A stretch of 64,000 nucleotides of DNA, from assembly GCA_028284675.1 (NCBI GenBank), contig JANQRI010000048.1, forward strand, positions 1 to 64,000. Direction: 5' to 3'. How positions within the stretch are numbered: position 1 is the first letter of the stretch; every line of letters starts with the position of its first letter. The position numbers and the translations under genes were made by a program. This document shows, piece after piece, positions 26,979 to 37,900 of the stretch. The stretch comes from Gammaproteobacteria bacterium. Lineage in GTDB: Bacteria; Pseudomonadota; Gammaproteobacteria; HTCC5015. The notes beneath the pieces are model-generated. The model was not told where the DNA came from. It searched no databases and saw only the letters and a list, made by a program, of their open reading frames with translations.

Positions 26979-27866
26979 CTAGCCTTGCCGCATTAGGCGG
27001 CGGAAAAACACTGCGCCATATTCATAGAACACCAGCCCGGAAATAATGCACGAGGTCCCAATCAGAACCAAGGCACTCAGTGGTTCATTATTCAGTATAT
27101 TACCCAGCATTAGAGCACATAGCGGTGTTAACAGTGCAATTAACGATACCCGGCTGACCTCCATATTCGACAGAATATAATAATACAAAGCAAACCCAAC
27201 CGTGGATGCAACGACGCCTAAATAAATAATCGCAGCCAATGCTTTTAATGGAACATCATCCGGTATATCACCATCCAGTAAACCCCACGTCAGCAAAAAC
27301 AACGGTACCGCAAAACTTAACCCGCCGGCACTCGATACAAAACCCGATAAGCGTGCATCAAGCCGCTTGATCAGGACCCCACTTAGGGAATGAAAAATTG
27401 TTCCTAACAAAACACCCGCTACACCATAAAGTAACTCTTCCCCAAGTTCGATACCTTCACCAAAAATAACCAGCAAACCTGCCAGACCCAGTAACATTCC
27501 AAGTATTTTATGCGGTAATAACGCCGCTTCACCCAGTATCAGCGCCGCCATAATACCCGTGATTATCGGCGACAAACCGAAAACGACCGAAATCCAGCCT
27601 GACGGAATATACTGCGAAGCCCAATACACGCTACTCATAGAAGTGTATATTCCCAGACCACCAACGATATATGTCTTTAACGCATCACGTGTCCACACCA
27701 TTTTTAGCCGTAAAAAATACAAAAATAAATAGGCGGCAAATACGCCCAGCACCATACGTGCGGTGACACCGAACAAATATCCCGGCCCCTCACCACTCCA
27801 TTTTATAGCCAGTGGCGTCGTACCCCAGATTATAATGACGCTTAAATATGCAATACGTGTCGACAT
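26979..27866 (-). CDS. EamA/DMT-family transporter
   Basis: A 295-residue inner-membrane protein with about ten hydrophobic segments in two EamA halves (first from IAYLSVIIIWGTTPLAIKW; second from GVAGVLLGTIFHSLSGVLI). Members export amino acids or other metabolites; the substrate is not readable. ATG 27866 is chosen because AGGA lies seven bases upstream; ATG 27893 precedes it. The 5' leader holds a rho-independent terminator and a 36-codon ORF, suggesting attenuation. Confidence 0.85.
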   Translation of the reverse strand: MSTRIAYLSVIIIWGTTPLAIKWSGEGPGYLFGVTARMVLGVFAAYLFLYFLRLKMVWTRDALKTYIVGGLGIYTSMSSVYWASQYIPSGWISVVFGLSPIITGIMAALILGEAALLPHKILGMLLGLAGLLVIFGEGIELGEELLYGVAGVLLGTIFHSLSGVLIKRLDARLSGFVSSAGGLSFAVPLFLLTWGLLDGDIPDDVPLKALAAIIYLGVVASTVGFALYYYILSNMEVSRVSLIALLTPLCALMLGNILNNEPLSALVLIGTSCIISGLVFYEYGAVFFRRLMRQG

Positions 27867-27891
27867 TTCATATTCCTTAAAACAAATACAC

Positions 27892-27926
27892 AAAAAAAAA
27901 GCCGCAGTTAATGTCTGCGGCTTTTA
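27892..27926 (-). terminator. Rho-independent terminator in the EamA gene leader
   Basis: Stem AAAAGCCGCAG with CTGCGGCTTTT and a 7-base loop, followed on the minus strand by a run of T. It lies 26 bases before the EamA start codon on the same strand, so it ends a short upstream transcript or acts as an attenuator. Confidence 0.8.
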
Positions 27927-27950
27927 GAAATACGGTGTGTATATTAACAG

Positions 27951-28061
27951 TTAACTTGATACCGACCTCTTTAAGCCATGCAGACACAATAGCACCGCCC
28001 AGGCTGTCATCGCACGATGACGGGCAGTGGTAATTTGAGCTTTATTTGCGATCAGTTTCAT
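27951..28061 (-). CDS. Possible 36-codon leader peptide
   Basis: An ORF reading MKLIANKAQITTARHRAMTA, then WAVLLCLHGLKRSVSS, ending just before the terminator that precedes the EamA transporter. No run of one amino acid stands out beyond LLCL. There is no strong ribosome-binding site. It could be a regulatory leader or a chance ORF in a small RNA. Confidence 0.3.
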   Translation of the reverse strand: MKLIANKAQITTARHRAMTAWAVLLCLHGLKRSVSS

Positions 28062-28111
28062 GGGGCGGTATTCTGCAGCCTGTAGAAGAGCAAGTCAAGC
28101 ACGTCATACAA

Positions 28112-28163
28112 GCTTCATAAAACTTAGGAATAGCAGTAAACACAATAATTTTAAGATAGGCTT
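28112..28163. repeat. Decayed end of the MITE-like family
   Basis: AATTTTAAGATAGGCTTT near 28146 matches the right end of copy B (AATTTTGAGATAGGTTCT), and about 15 bases before it also resemble copy B. No left end is seen. Probably a remnant upstream of the antiporter gene. Confidence 0.35.
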
Positions 28164-28171
28164 TAAAAATC

Positions 28172-29896
28172 ATGGCGCATACTCTGCTAACAGAAATCCT
28201 CACATTACTCGCGCTCGCGGTTGCTGCGGTAGTCCTGTTTCAACGCCTGCACCTGCCCGCGGTTTTCGGCTATTTATCTATAGGCGTTATCGCCGGCCCA
28301 TTTGGGCTCGCCTGGATACAAAACCATGATATCGGCGTATTACTGGGCGAAATCGGCGTGGTATTTTTACTGTTTACCATTGGTTTGGAATTTTCGATCC
28401 CAAAATTCATTAAAATGCGCCATGCACTACTGGGCTTGGGCGGTACTCAGGTACTTATTGGTACCGGCTCAGGTATGCTAATTGCCTTGTGGCTGGGGAT
28501 AAACTGGCAGGCTTCATTGATTATCGGCGGTGCTCTTGCGCTATCGTCCACCGCAATTGTAATGAAACAACTGACCGAACAGCTTGAGCTGCAGGCTGCT
28601 CATGGGCGCATTGCGGTTGGCATATTACTGTTTCAGGACCTGGCAGCCGTACCATTCCTGGTCATGATTCCAATATTTGCAACAGGCAGCGAAAACCTGG
28701 CTACACCTTTGCTGCTGGCCGGGCTTAAAGGCATCATCGCATTCGTAGTGATGCTTGCACTGGGTCGTTGGCTTTTACGACCATTGTTTCATGAGGTTGC
28801 ACAGGCCCGCTCAATCGAATTATTTACCTTAACCGTGTTGTTAGTCGCTTTATCCGCAGCCTGGATCACTAACGAGCTCGGACTATCATTGGCGTTAGGC
28901 GCTTTCATTACCGGCATGATGCTGGGTGAAACCGAATATCGCCACCAGATTGAATCCACCATTCAGCCGTTTCGCGATGTATTGCTCGGCTTGTTTTTCA
29001 TTACTGTCGGTATGCAGCTCAATACAGCCGCTGTTCTTAACGATTGGTTATGGGTACTATTATTAGTACTGGGTGTGATGATTGGCAAAGGCTGTGTAAT
29101 TGTAGTTCTATCCAAGCTTGCCAAATACAACTGGAACACATCGCTTCGAGCCGGTATCGCATTAGGGCAAGGCGGTGAATTTGGTCTTGCATTGCTTGCT
29201 TTAGCCGTATTAACCGGATTGATTAACAACGAAGACCTACAGCCGGTGCTTGCAAGCATTATCATATCAATGGGAATCGCACCACTTTTGATCCGTCATA
29301 GTGAAGCACTGATCGGCAAGTTCAACAAAACAGCAAAAAATGCTGACACACAGTACGATTACCAAAAAATCGCCGATAACACCAGAGAGCTGAATCACCA
29401 CGTTATTATATGTGGTTATGGGCATACCGGCAGACATATCGCAAAATTTTTAAAGGATGAGTCAATTACATTTGCAGCACTGGATACTGACCCGGTCACA
29501 GTCAGAAATGGCTGGGCAGCCGGGGAAAAAGTATTCTTCGGAAACGCAGAAGAGCCGGGGCTACTTGAAGCAATAGGCCTGCAACACGCAGCAGCCATAG
29601 TCATCAGTTTTGAAAACACCAAGATTGCCACCGCTATTGTAAAATCAGTTCGCACAAAAGGCTTCAAGCTACCGATTATAGTACGCGCACATGATCAACA
29701 CAGTCTGGATATTTTATTCGACGCGGGCGCCACCGAAGTCGTGCCGGAAGATCTCGAAACAAGCCTCGCACTGGCCACACAACTGCTATTAAATCTCAAT
29801 GTTCCAATGGATGATGTACTACGGAAAATGCGGCAAATACAGATTGATCAGTATAGATCACTTAATATACAACCTTCCAACAAGCCCAATGATTAA
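28172..29896 (+). CDS. CPA2-family cation:proton antiporter with RCK-N domain (Kef/YbaL-like)
   Basis: A 574-residue antiporter. About twelve hydrophobic segments (residues 1-385) include the family signatures FLLFTIGLEFS and LALGAFITGMMLGE. From about residue 408 an RCK/TrkA-N Rossmann domain starts with VIICGYGHTGRHIAKFL and continues to DAGATEVVPED. It would exchange K+ or Na+ for H+ across the inner membrane, gated by a nucleotide. The end lacks a TrkA-C domain, unlike some relatives. It is a single gene convergent with tpsB. Confidence 0.92.
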   Translation: MAHTLLTEILTLLALAVAAVVLFQRLHLPAVFGYLSIGVIAGPFGLAWIQNHDIGVLLGEIGVVFLLFTIGLEFSIPKFIKMRHALLGLGGTQVLIGTGSGMLIALWLGINWQASLIIGGALALSSTAIVMKQLTEQLELQAAHGRIAVGILLFQDLAAVPFLVMIPIFATGSENLATPLLLAGLKGIIAFVVMLALGRWLLRPLFHEVAQARSIELFTLTVLLVALSAAWITNELGLSLALGAFITGMMLGETEYRHQIESTIQPFRDVLLGLFFITVGMQLNTAAVLNDWLWVLLLVLGVMIGKGCVIVVLSKLAKYNWNTSLRAGIALGQGGEFGLALLALAVLTGLINNEDLQPVLASIIISMGIAPLLIRHSEALIGKFNKTAKNADTQYDYQKIADNTRELNHHVIICGYGHTGRHIAKFLKDESITFAALDTDPVTVRNGWAAGEKVFFGNAEEPGLLEAIGLQHAAAIVISFENTKIATAIVKSVRTKGFKLPIIVRAHDQHSLDILFDAGATEVVPEDLETSLALATQLLLNLNVPMDDVLRKMRQIQIDQYRSLNIQPSNKPND

Positions 29897-29926
29897 ATGT
29901 TTTCCATCAAGCTTTATGAAAAACCG

Positions 29927-31828
29927 CTAACGAAAACTATATTGCAAATCAAAAACCACCCTGACGCTGTCATCCGGGGCTTCAATATCTTCAGAAGAAA
30001 AATCCTCAGTGATTGGAAACGCAAACTGCAGATTACCCCTGATTTTATTCAAATATGAAAACTGAATACCGACACCCAAATTAGCCAGGGTGGCGGTAGA
30101 GTCTTCATCATCGACTGCAAGTGCCCTGGCCTCGCCATGCGAGATATCAGCAAATATAAACGGGCTGATAATATCCTTAAAATTACTTTTTCCGATCTTC
30201 CAACTAAGAAACCCGGGACTGCTGAATATCCAGTCAACACCGATATGAGCTGCATCATCAGCAGAAAACTGGCTGATTGAAAATCCCCGGGCACGTGTAG
30301 GGCCTGCCAATGAAAACTGATTGATTGATGACAATGCAGAGCCGGCAAACTGTGCTGAAGCCCTGACAATCACCCGAGTGTTAATATCCACAAGAGGCGG
30401 GTTCCAAAAAGTCAGTAACGTATAGTCGGTTGAAAAAATAGTGTAATCTTTATCCTGCCCGGGCTCCTGGCCTAATAAAAATTCTCCGGAAGTCAGCTTG
30501 GCGCTGCCCTGATGCAACACCCTAATAGACTCTTGTAAAATATCATAATTAAATACAAGCGAAGTATCCCGAACCTCATCATCCAATCCCAATACATTAC
30601 CCTCGGGAAAAAGTCCGGTTCTGATGATCGATTCGATATTCTCACTAACAAAATCAAAAGAGTAATTTGCAGTACGGCTGCGCTTCATTGCATATGAAGC
30701 AGTGATACCGGTTTGTTTGGTCTCACCTTCGAGCTGTAGAAAATTAATTGACTCGGAATTACCGGGACCAATCACAAACTCATTATTCGCGGCACTTGCT
30801 GCAAGCCTGAAACGCGGGCTGAACAACTTTGTACTGTACCGCAAAAGCCCGTATGTAGTATTGCTCGGGCTTGCTGAATATAGAGCACCGAGCTGTAGCT
30901 GATCAGCATTACCGGCAGGATTATTCCATAAAAACTCAGCATACGACCTGTTTTCCCCGGTTTGCTCAGAACCATGATTATCCAACCTTAAATTTGCATC
31001 ATATCTTTTCTCAGAGGTTACATTGATATTCAATTTGGTATCCCCGACCTGTGCACCGGGCTCGAAAAAACCCTGTACAGTAATACCGGGGAAGTCATTT
31101 ATAAAATATAGTTTTTCTTCAACTATTTTATTTGTTACCGGTTTCGCAAGACTACCCTTAAAAACCGAGGACAACGATTTATCACTGTATACCCTGTTTT
31201 CATTCACTTCGACCCCGCCCAACACGCCGAGCAATAAAGTCAGTGTTACAACTCCATCACGTACCTGCTGTTCGGGAATATATGCTTTGGCCAGAATAAA
31301 ACCACGCTCTCTATAATAATTGGTAATTTTATCAGCAACTGTTTCAATCATACCCAGGGTGATACCACGCTTTGACCGTTGTTCACGCACCAGCCATACC
31401 AGTTTTTGTACTTCGAGCGGCCCCACATGCCGGTCGACTGTTTCTTCCTCTATTTCAACGATTAAATCCGAAAGTTCGCCAAGCTCTTGCAGCGTATACC
31501 CCGACTCAAGCAGCTTTTCCTCCGCCATCATGTCAAAACGGATATCCTCGACAAGCTTGCTGATTTCCTTACGGGTAATACCAAGCTCCGGATATTCAAC
31601 AATCCCCTGCAGCCTGAATTGCGACACCGCAAGTCTGGGCCCCGCTTCCGGATCGGGGTCACGATCGCGCACACTGGGAATATCCAGATCGCGTAACATA
31701 GATTTACGCTCTAATTCCGGAACTTCGGTAATTTCAGGCATCTCGAGAAAACCGGCTAATGCAGGGACCTGACATAACAGGCCGGCGAGCAGACATACAA
31801 TATTGATCGGTTTTTTATTATTTTTCAT
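29927..31828 (-). CDS. TpsB outer-membrane transporter (ShlB/FhaC family)
   Basis: A 633-residue Omp85-superfamily barrel that exports the TpsA partner. A signal peptide ends near ALAG. A POTRA domain (YYRERGFILAKAYIPEQQV) follows an unusually long, acidic N-terminal region (residues 30-170). The 16-strand barrel has the L6 motif RARGFSISQF and ends in YSFR with a terminal aromatic-containing strand. Its gene follows tpsA by 75 bases on the same strand, the opposite gene order to fhaB/fhaC-type loci being common too. Energy-independent secretion is expected. Confidence 0.93.
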   Translation of the reverse strand: MKNNKKPINIVCLLAGLLCQVPALAGFLEMPEITEVPELERKSMLRDLDIPSVRDRDPDPEAGPRLAVSQFRLQGIVEYPELGITRKEISKLVEDIRFDMMAEEKLLESGYTLQELGELSDLIVEIEEETVDRHVGPLEVQKLVWLVREQRSKRGITLGMIETVADKITNYYRERGFILAKAYIPEQQVRDGVVTLTLLLGVLGGVEVNENRVYSDKSLSSVFKGSLAKPVTNKIVEEKLYFINDFPGITVQGFFEPGAQVGDTKLNINVTSEKRYDANLRLDNHGSEQTGENRSYAEFLWNNPAGNADQLQLGALYSASPSNTTYGLLRYSTKLFSPRFRLAASAANNEFVIGPGNSESINFLQLEGETKQTGITASYAMKRSRTANYSFDFVSENIESIIRTGLFPEGNVLGLDDEVRDTSLVFNYDILQESIRVLHQGSAKLTSGEFLLGQEPGQDKDYTIFSTDYTLLTFWNPPLVDINTRVIVRASAQFAGSALSSINQFSLAGPTRARGFSISQFSADDAAHIGVDWIFSSPGFLSWKIGKSNFKDIISPFIFADISHGEARALAVDDEDSTATLANLGVGIQFSYLNKIRGNLQFAFPITEDFSSEDIEAPDDSVRVVFDLQYSFR

Positions 31829-31903
31829 TTATATAACAGCGCAGCCGCTTTGAAACTTGGATACCAGGCAATACTCAAACCTATAATTTTATTTTCTAAA
31901 CAC

Positions 31904-34900
31904 TTATTGCCCAAAAGCCTCAAGCTCATCCTCATATAGTTGATCTCGCGGCAAGCGAATCGCAATCTCATCAGTAGCATAATTTCGCACATCGGTAAAA
32001 ATAGCCGGATCAATTTCACCAAGCGTCTCAACCTCAACCAGCTGCTCCCCGGTAATCGCAAGAATTGCATCGGTCGCGACAAAGGTAAAATTCGAATTAT
32101 CCTCGACCTCCGGCCGGGGCGGTGCAAACTGAGGATTAAAACTCGCCAGTGTAGTGATTCCGGCGCGATCCCTGATACGCAAAACCAATGGCCGGTCAAA
32201 TGCTCCAAAGTTGCCCGCAAGACCGACAAAATCAGCCTCACGCGCGGTGATATCCGGATTACTGAAATCCGGTGTCGGCGGCTCACCGATAAAGCTGCCA
32301 CTTAGGGTTGTCATAAACAATGCGCCGGTATTAAACCCGGCATCAACACTGCCGGGAATAAATGTAATATCAAGATCATTATTAAAATTAATATCACCGG
32401 TATTGCGCAAAGCCTCCAATGTCACTGCACCGGTATTATCAATCCCGACATTACCGCTGCCATTCACTGCAAACAATCTGGCAGTTTGGATTTCAATTGC
32501 ATCTCCGGCACCGATTCCAGTATTTGCTGATAGCTCCACTCTCGGTGCAGTCAGATTCGCACTGCCCCCATTAGCATCGATAATCTGCCCGTTTGTCGAT
32601 GTAATACCGGCCGTGCCGTTGATCGCGGTCAGCGATGTAGTCAACACATTACCACCGGCAAGATATTGAATATTGCCGGTGGCCGCCGAACTGGAACTGC
32701 CGCCCGCCATGGTAATGACCTGATTCGCATCCGCCAGGATATTACCCTGCGATGTGCTCAAACCGGTATTCTGAAGAATACTGCCATTCTGTGAAAACAG
32801 CTGAATATCATTTAATGCGGTAACTCCGCCAATATCCAAATTTCCGTTTGCAAATACAACTGCTGAGCCGCCAGCGGCATTAATACCGGCCACTGTAAGC
32901 TGATTAGCATCCACCAGCGTAACATTATTCGCAGCGGACACAGTCACTGTATTAAAGTCGTTATTATTATTTAGCGTGACATCCTGACCCGCAGCCGAGA
33001 TTGTGGTCGCACCACCAACTGAGATATTGGCACTATCGGTCAGCGCACCACCGGATGTAACCGTTAGATTACCGGTAATATTAAGCGCACCGATATCAGT
33101 CGGAGCACTATTCACAATAGTCACATCACTCAACATGCCGGGGCCGGCAGACGCAAAACTCAGTGCGCCACCAAGCTGATTACCGGCATTATTGAGAACG
33201 ACTGTGTCACCATCAGTTGCGGTAAAACCGGCAGCGCCGGCAATGCTCAATGCGCCGCCGTTATTCGTAATATTTCCACCGGCAGTCACATTGAATGTTC
33301 CGGCACCGGTAATTGTGGATACACCCAGGTCAATCGTGTTTTGATCTTCAATGATCACTGTACTACTGCCGTTGACTCTGACTGAGTTCAAATCAATATT
33401 GGGTCCGTCCAGTATAATCGTACCTGTCCCGGCACCCAGGGTTGCGATACCATTAACCTGTAACCGATTAGCATCAGTGTTGCTGATGCTATCCGCATTA
33501 ATTGTTAAATTACCCGATATCAGGGAGTCCGATGCACCATCACCAATATTAATACTGTTAACATCTGTTATCGATACATTGTTACCGGCAACAATCACAA
33601 TATCATCAAAATCATTTAATCCATTCGTTAGCGTAATATTGTTAGCTGCTCCGGCATTCAGACGGGTATCACCTAAAACAGTTAATGCACCGCTGTTGGT
33701 AATTGCACCTTGAGTATTGATTACCAGATCCCCAGTCAAATTTAATGCCTGCAAATCCAGCGCACCTATATTACTGACCGTCACATTATCCAGCGCAGTA
33801 ATACCAAATGAAATACCATTAAAATTATTATCTGTGTTGCCAAGCGTAATCGACCGTCCGGCACTGACATTAAACGTCGACAAACCACCCACTATAAGCC
33901 CGTCGACAACAACCGGCACATCTATCTGAGTAATATCACTGCCCAGGCCCGCAGTAACATTCAGATTGCCGCCAATATTAAAAGAACCAAGCTGAATATT
34001 ATTCGTATCGACTAAGGTCACATTGCCCGCATTAACAATGCCAACTGCGGCACCGAAATCATTACTTGCATCATCCAGAGTGACTGCATTCGTGTTCGCA
34101 CCGGCATTAAAGCTGGAGATACCACCAATCAGCAACGTGCCACTATCGGTAATCGAACCGTTCGAAGTCACCGTTAATGTGCCGGTAATATTAGAAACAT
34201 CTAAAGCTGAGCCCAAGATTATGCTGTTGCTATCATTTAGTATTACATCACTTGCGCTGTCGATAAGCACGCTGCCAGTAAAATCATTGGCATTATTCAA
34301 TGTAATCGCATTGCCATTGGCATCAAAATCCGAATTACCGGCAATATTTAAAACACCGGCATCGGTAATCTGACCGTCACTGGTCACGAACAGAGAGCCC
34401 GCAATTGTCGAAGCACCCGCCGCGCTGCCCAGAACAATGTCGTTCACATCGTTCAATATCGTTGTGCCTGCATTAACTATTCGCACACCGGCATTAAAAT
34501 CATGTGCTGCATCCAGAATAATAATACTGCCGTTCGAATTTAATGTCGCCACACCGCCGACATTTAAAGCACCGCCATCGGTAATAAACCCGTTTGTGGT
34601 AACATCCAATGCCCCACCAATATTTGAAGCTCCGGAGGCCGCTCCCAACACAATATTGTTAATATCGTTCAATACTACATCGCTGGCACTGATAATACGC
34701 ACAGGGCCAACAAAATCATTGGCATTATCCAGCGTGATTGCATTGCCGTTCGCGTTAAACCCCGAATTACCAATGCCGGTCACATTTAATACACCGCCAT
34801 CAGTGATCGTGCCGTTTGCGGTGACATTTAATGTCCCGCCGATGTTAGAAGCTCCGGAGGCCGTGCCCAATACAATATCGTTAATATCGTTTAGGATCAC

Positions 34901-37900
34901 ATCACTGGCACTGACAATACGCACCCCGCCGACGAAATTATTGGCCTCATTCAGCGTGATCGCATTGCCGTTCGCATTGAACCCCGAATCACCGGCACCA
35001 GTCACATTTAATACACCGCCATCAGTGATCGTACCGTTTGCGGTGACATTTAATGTCCCACCGATGTTAGAGTCACCGGAGGCTGCGCCCAGCACAATAT
35101 CATTTATGTCGGTCAAATCGACATCACTGGCACTGATAATACGCACCCCGCCGACGAAATCATTGGCATTATTCAGCGTGATCGCATTACCGTTCGCATT
35201 GAACCCCGAATCACCAATGCCGGTCACATTTAATACACCGCCATCAGTGATTGCACCGTTTGCGGTGACATTTAATGTTCCGCCAATGTTTGAAACTCCG
35301 AAGATCGAACCCAATACAATATCGTTAACATCGTTCAATACCACATCACCGGCACTGATAATACGCACCCCGCCGGTGAAATTATTGGCATTATCCAGCG
35401 TAATCGCATTGCCACCTGCATCAAAAGCCGAGTTGCCGGTCACGTTTAATACACCACCGTCAGTAATTGGGCCACCGGCGGTCACATCCAACGTACCACC
35501 AATATTGGTCACCCCGGCACCAAGCCCCAATTGAATCGTATCGGTATCATTCAGTACTACACTGCCTGCACTGATAACACGCACACCGCCGTTAAAATCA
35601 TTAGCGTTGTCCAGTGTGATTGCATTGCCGTTGGCATCGAATGTCGCAGCTCCCCCGATACTCAACGCACCTGCTGCACCGTCATCGATCGTACCGTCCG
35701 CAGTAACTGAAAACGTACCGGTCACATTAACGCCACCGGAAACATCGGCCAGCGCTATATTATTAATATCGTTCAGCGTAACATCATTGGCGCTGACAAT
35801 ACGCACATTTCCAATAAAATCATTAGCATTATCTAAAAATATATTATTGCCATTGGCATTAAATATTGTCAGCCCGTTAACCGTGACTCCCTGCAATTGA
35901 TCCTGAATGGAGCCACCCAGTGCATTGACAGAAAAATCCCCGGCAATGTTCGATGCACCGGCTGCATCACCAATAATAATACCGTTAATGTCAACCAGTG
36001 TGACATCCATGCCGTTCGTGATGCGTATTGAAGTACCCAGGTCATTACTGTTGTTAGTCAATGTAATATCATTAGCACCCGCATCGATCGTCACTGCGCC
36101 ACCGACCGACAAACGGCGGAAAGCAACAGCAGACTGTGTGACTGCTCCACCGGTTGAAACCAAAGTAAAATCCCCTGTCGTGGTAATTCTGCCTAAATTC
36201 GCACCGGACGGAGGAATGCCGCCGTTATTCCCGTCAGTCGTTATGCTGATTGCACCGGCACCGGCATCGATACTGCCAGCCGCCGCCCCCTGTTCAAAAA
36301 AAGTCGGGGTATTACCGCCGGCACCACCAACGGTAAAATCACCACCACCGGTAATAATGTTTCCACTATTTTGTATTGTGACACCGGCATTCGCATATAA
36401 GTTGACTGACAAAGAGTCGTTTGTACCAACATCAATTGTGTTGTTTATAAAGATCGCATTATCCGCATCCAGCGTCAGTGTACTGCTGTTTGCAGCTCCT
36501 CCGCCTTCGGAATATCGAATAGCGGCGGAGACAGTGATATTACCAGCCTCAAGGCCTCCAACATTAGCGGTATTGATCGTGACATCACCGGCCTGCAATG
36601 CGGTTTCAATAATGTCGTCCTCTATTTCAGTGTTATCCACTGAGGGGCTGAATGGACTAACGCCAGCATCAATACACGCGGGACCGGGTGCACAATTATC
36701 AACCACGGTCACATTACTGGGATCCAATAACCACTCACCGCCAATCCCTGCCACCGCTGAGACATCCGGCGCATGAGTCACATTCAGACTGAGCTTACCC
36801 GAAGTTTCGATAAACCCGCCGTTGCCACCCTGCAAACCACCGCGCGCATAAATACCGCCATAGACCCGCGTGGTATTATCGGCCCATGCAATGACCCGGC
36901 CGCCATTGCCCAAACCCAACGCATCGGCGTATACCCGGGCCTGTTCACCGATATAGGTAAACTCGGCATTACGAATATTAAGGTTCTCCCCCAGATAGTC
37001 ACCGCCGATTAACGCTTCACCACCACCGGTCGCACCGGATACATCAACAACTGCCTGATCAAACAAACCGGCGTTGTTAGCCAGCACTTTTATATTACCC
37101 CCGGCTCCGCCTTCAGAGCGTGCAGAAGTGACGCTGTCACCAGTCAGCAAAACCGTATCGTTTGCATGCAGTTCGATATTACCGCCATCAGCCTGATCTG
37201 CATCCGCATTGATAGCTCCACTGCTACTGACATTTTCACCCAACAAAACGACCTGTCCTGCATCAACATTGTCTGCAGCAGATACATCGAGTTCACCATT
37301 ATTCACCACGTCCGCACCGGCGCCCAGAGTAAAACTGCCGTCTTCATGCACAACCACGCTGGTGGCCTGCTGCATGTCACCGGTATTAACCGCGCTGGAA
37401 AAAATTTCCCGGCTGACACTGCCGGTCATTAGAATACGGCCGCCCTGTGCACTGATTTGCCCATTGTTCAGTACTGCCGGATCGACACCCAGCTCATCCT
37501 GCAGCACCGCTTCGGTTACCCTGACACCGACCAGACCGGCATTATCAAATGTCAGCACTGCTTCTTTACCGGCAGCCATATTGACTGCACCGAGATTCGC
37601 GACGATAAGGCCCTCATTGTGCACTTGCTTACCCAGCAAAGTGACGGAGCCGCCCAGAGACGCGTTGATCATACCGCTGTTAACAACTTTACCGTCAGTA
37701 TCCTCTATTGCTGAAAACAAATAGTTGCCGTTCATAAATTCGGCAGGATCAATATCCAGGCCGCTCGCGATCAAGCCGCCGACATTAAGCGATGCATTTT
37801 GGCCGAAGAAAATACCATTGGGATTAACCAGTACGATATGGCCATTGGCATCGATACGGCCATGAATCTGCGAGGCGTTTTGGTCCAGGATGCGGTTCAG

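Noticed and set aside
34437..35534. 365-codon open frame on the plus strand inside tpsA
   Set aside because: It is a complementary-strand shadow of the tpsA repeats: composition repeats every 222 bp, no ribosome-binding site, and the tpsA frame carries the TPS domain and signal peptide.
33300..36120. CRISPR array
   Set aside because: The repeat period is 222 bp within a single coding frame, with no short repeats and unique spacers.
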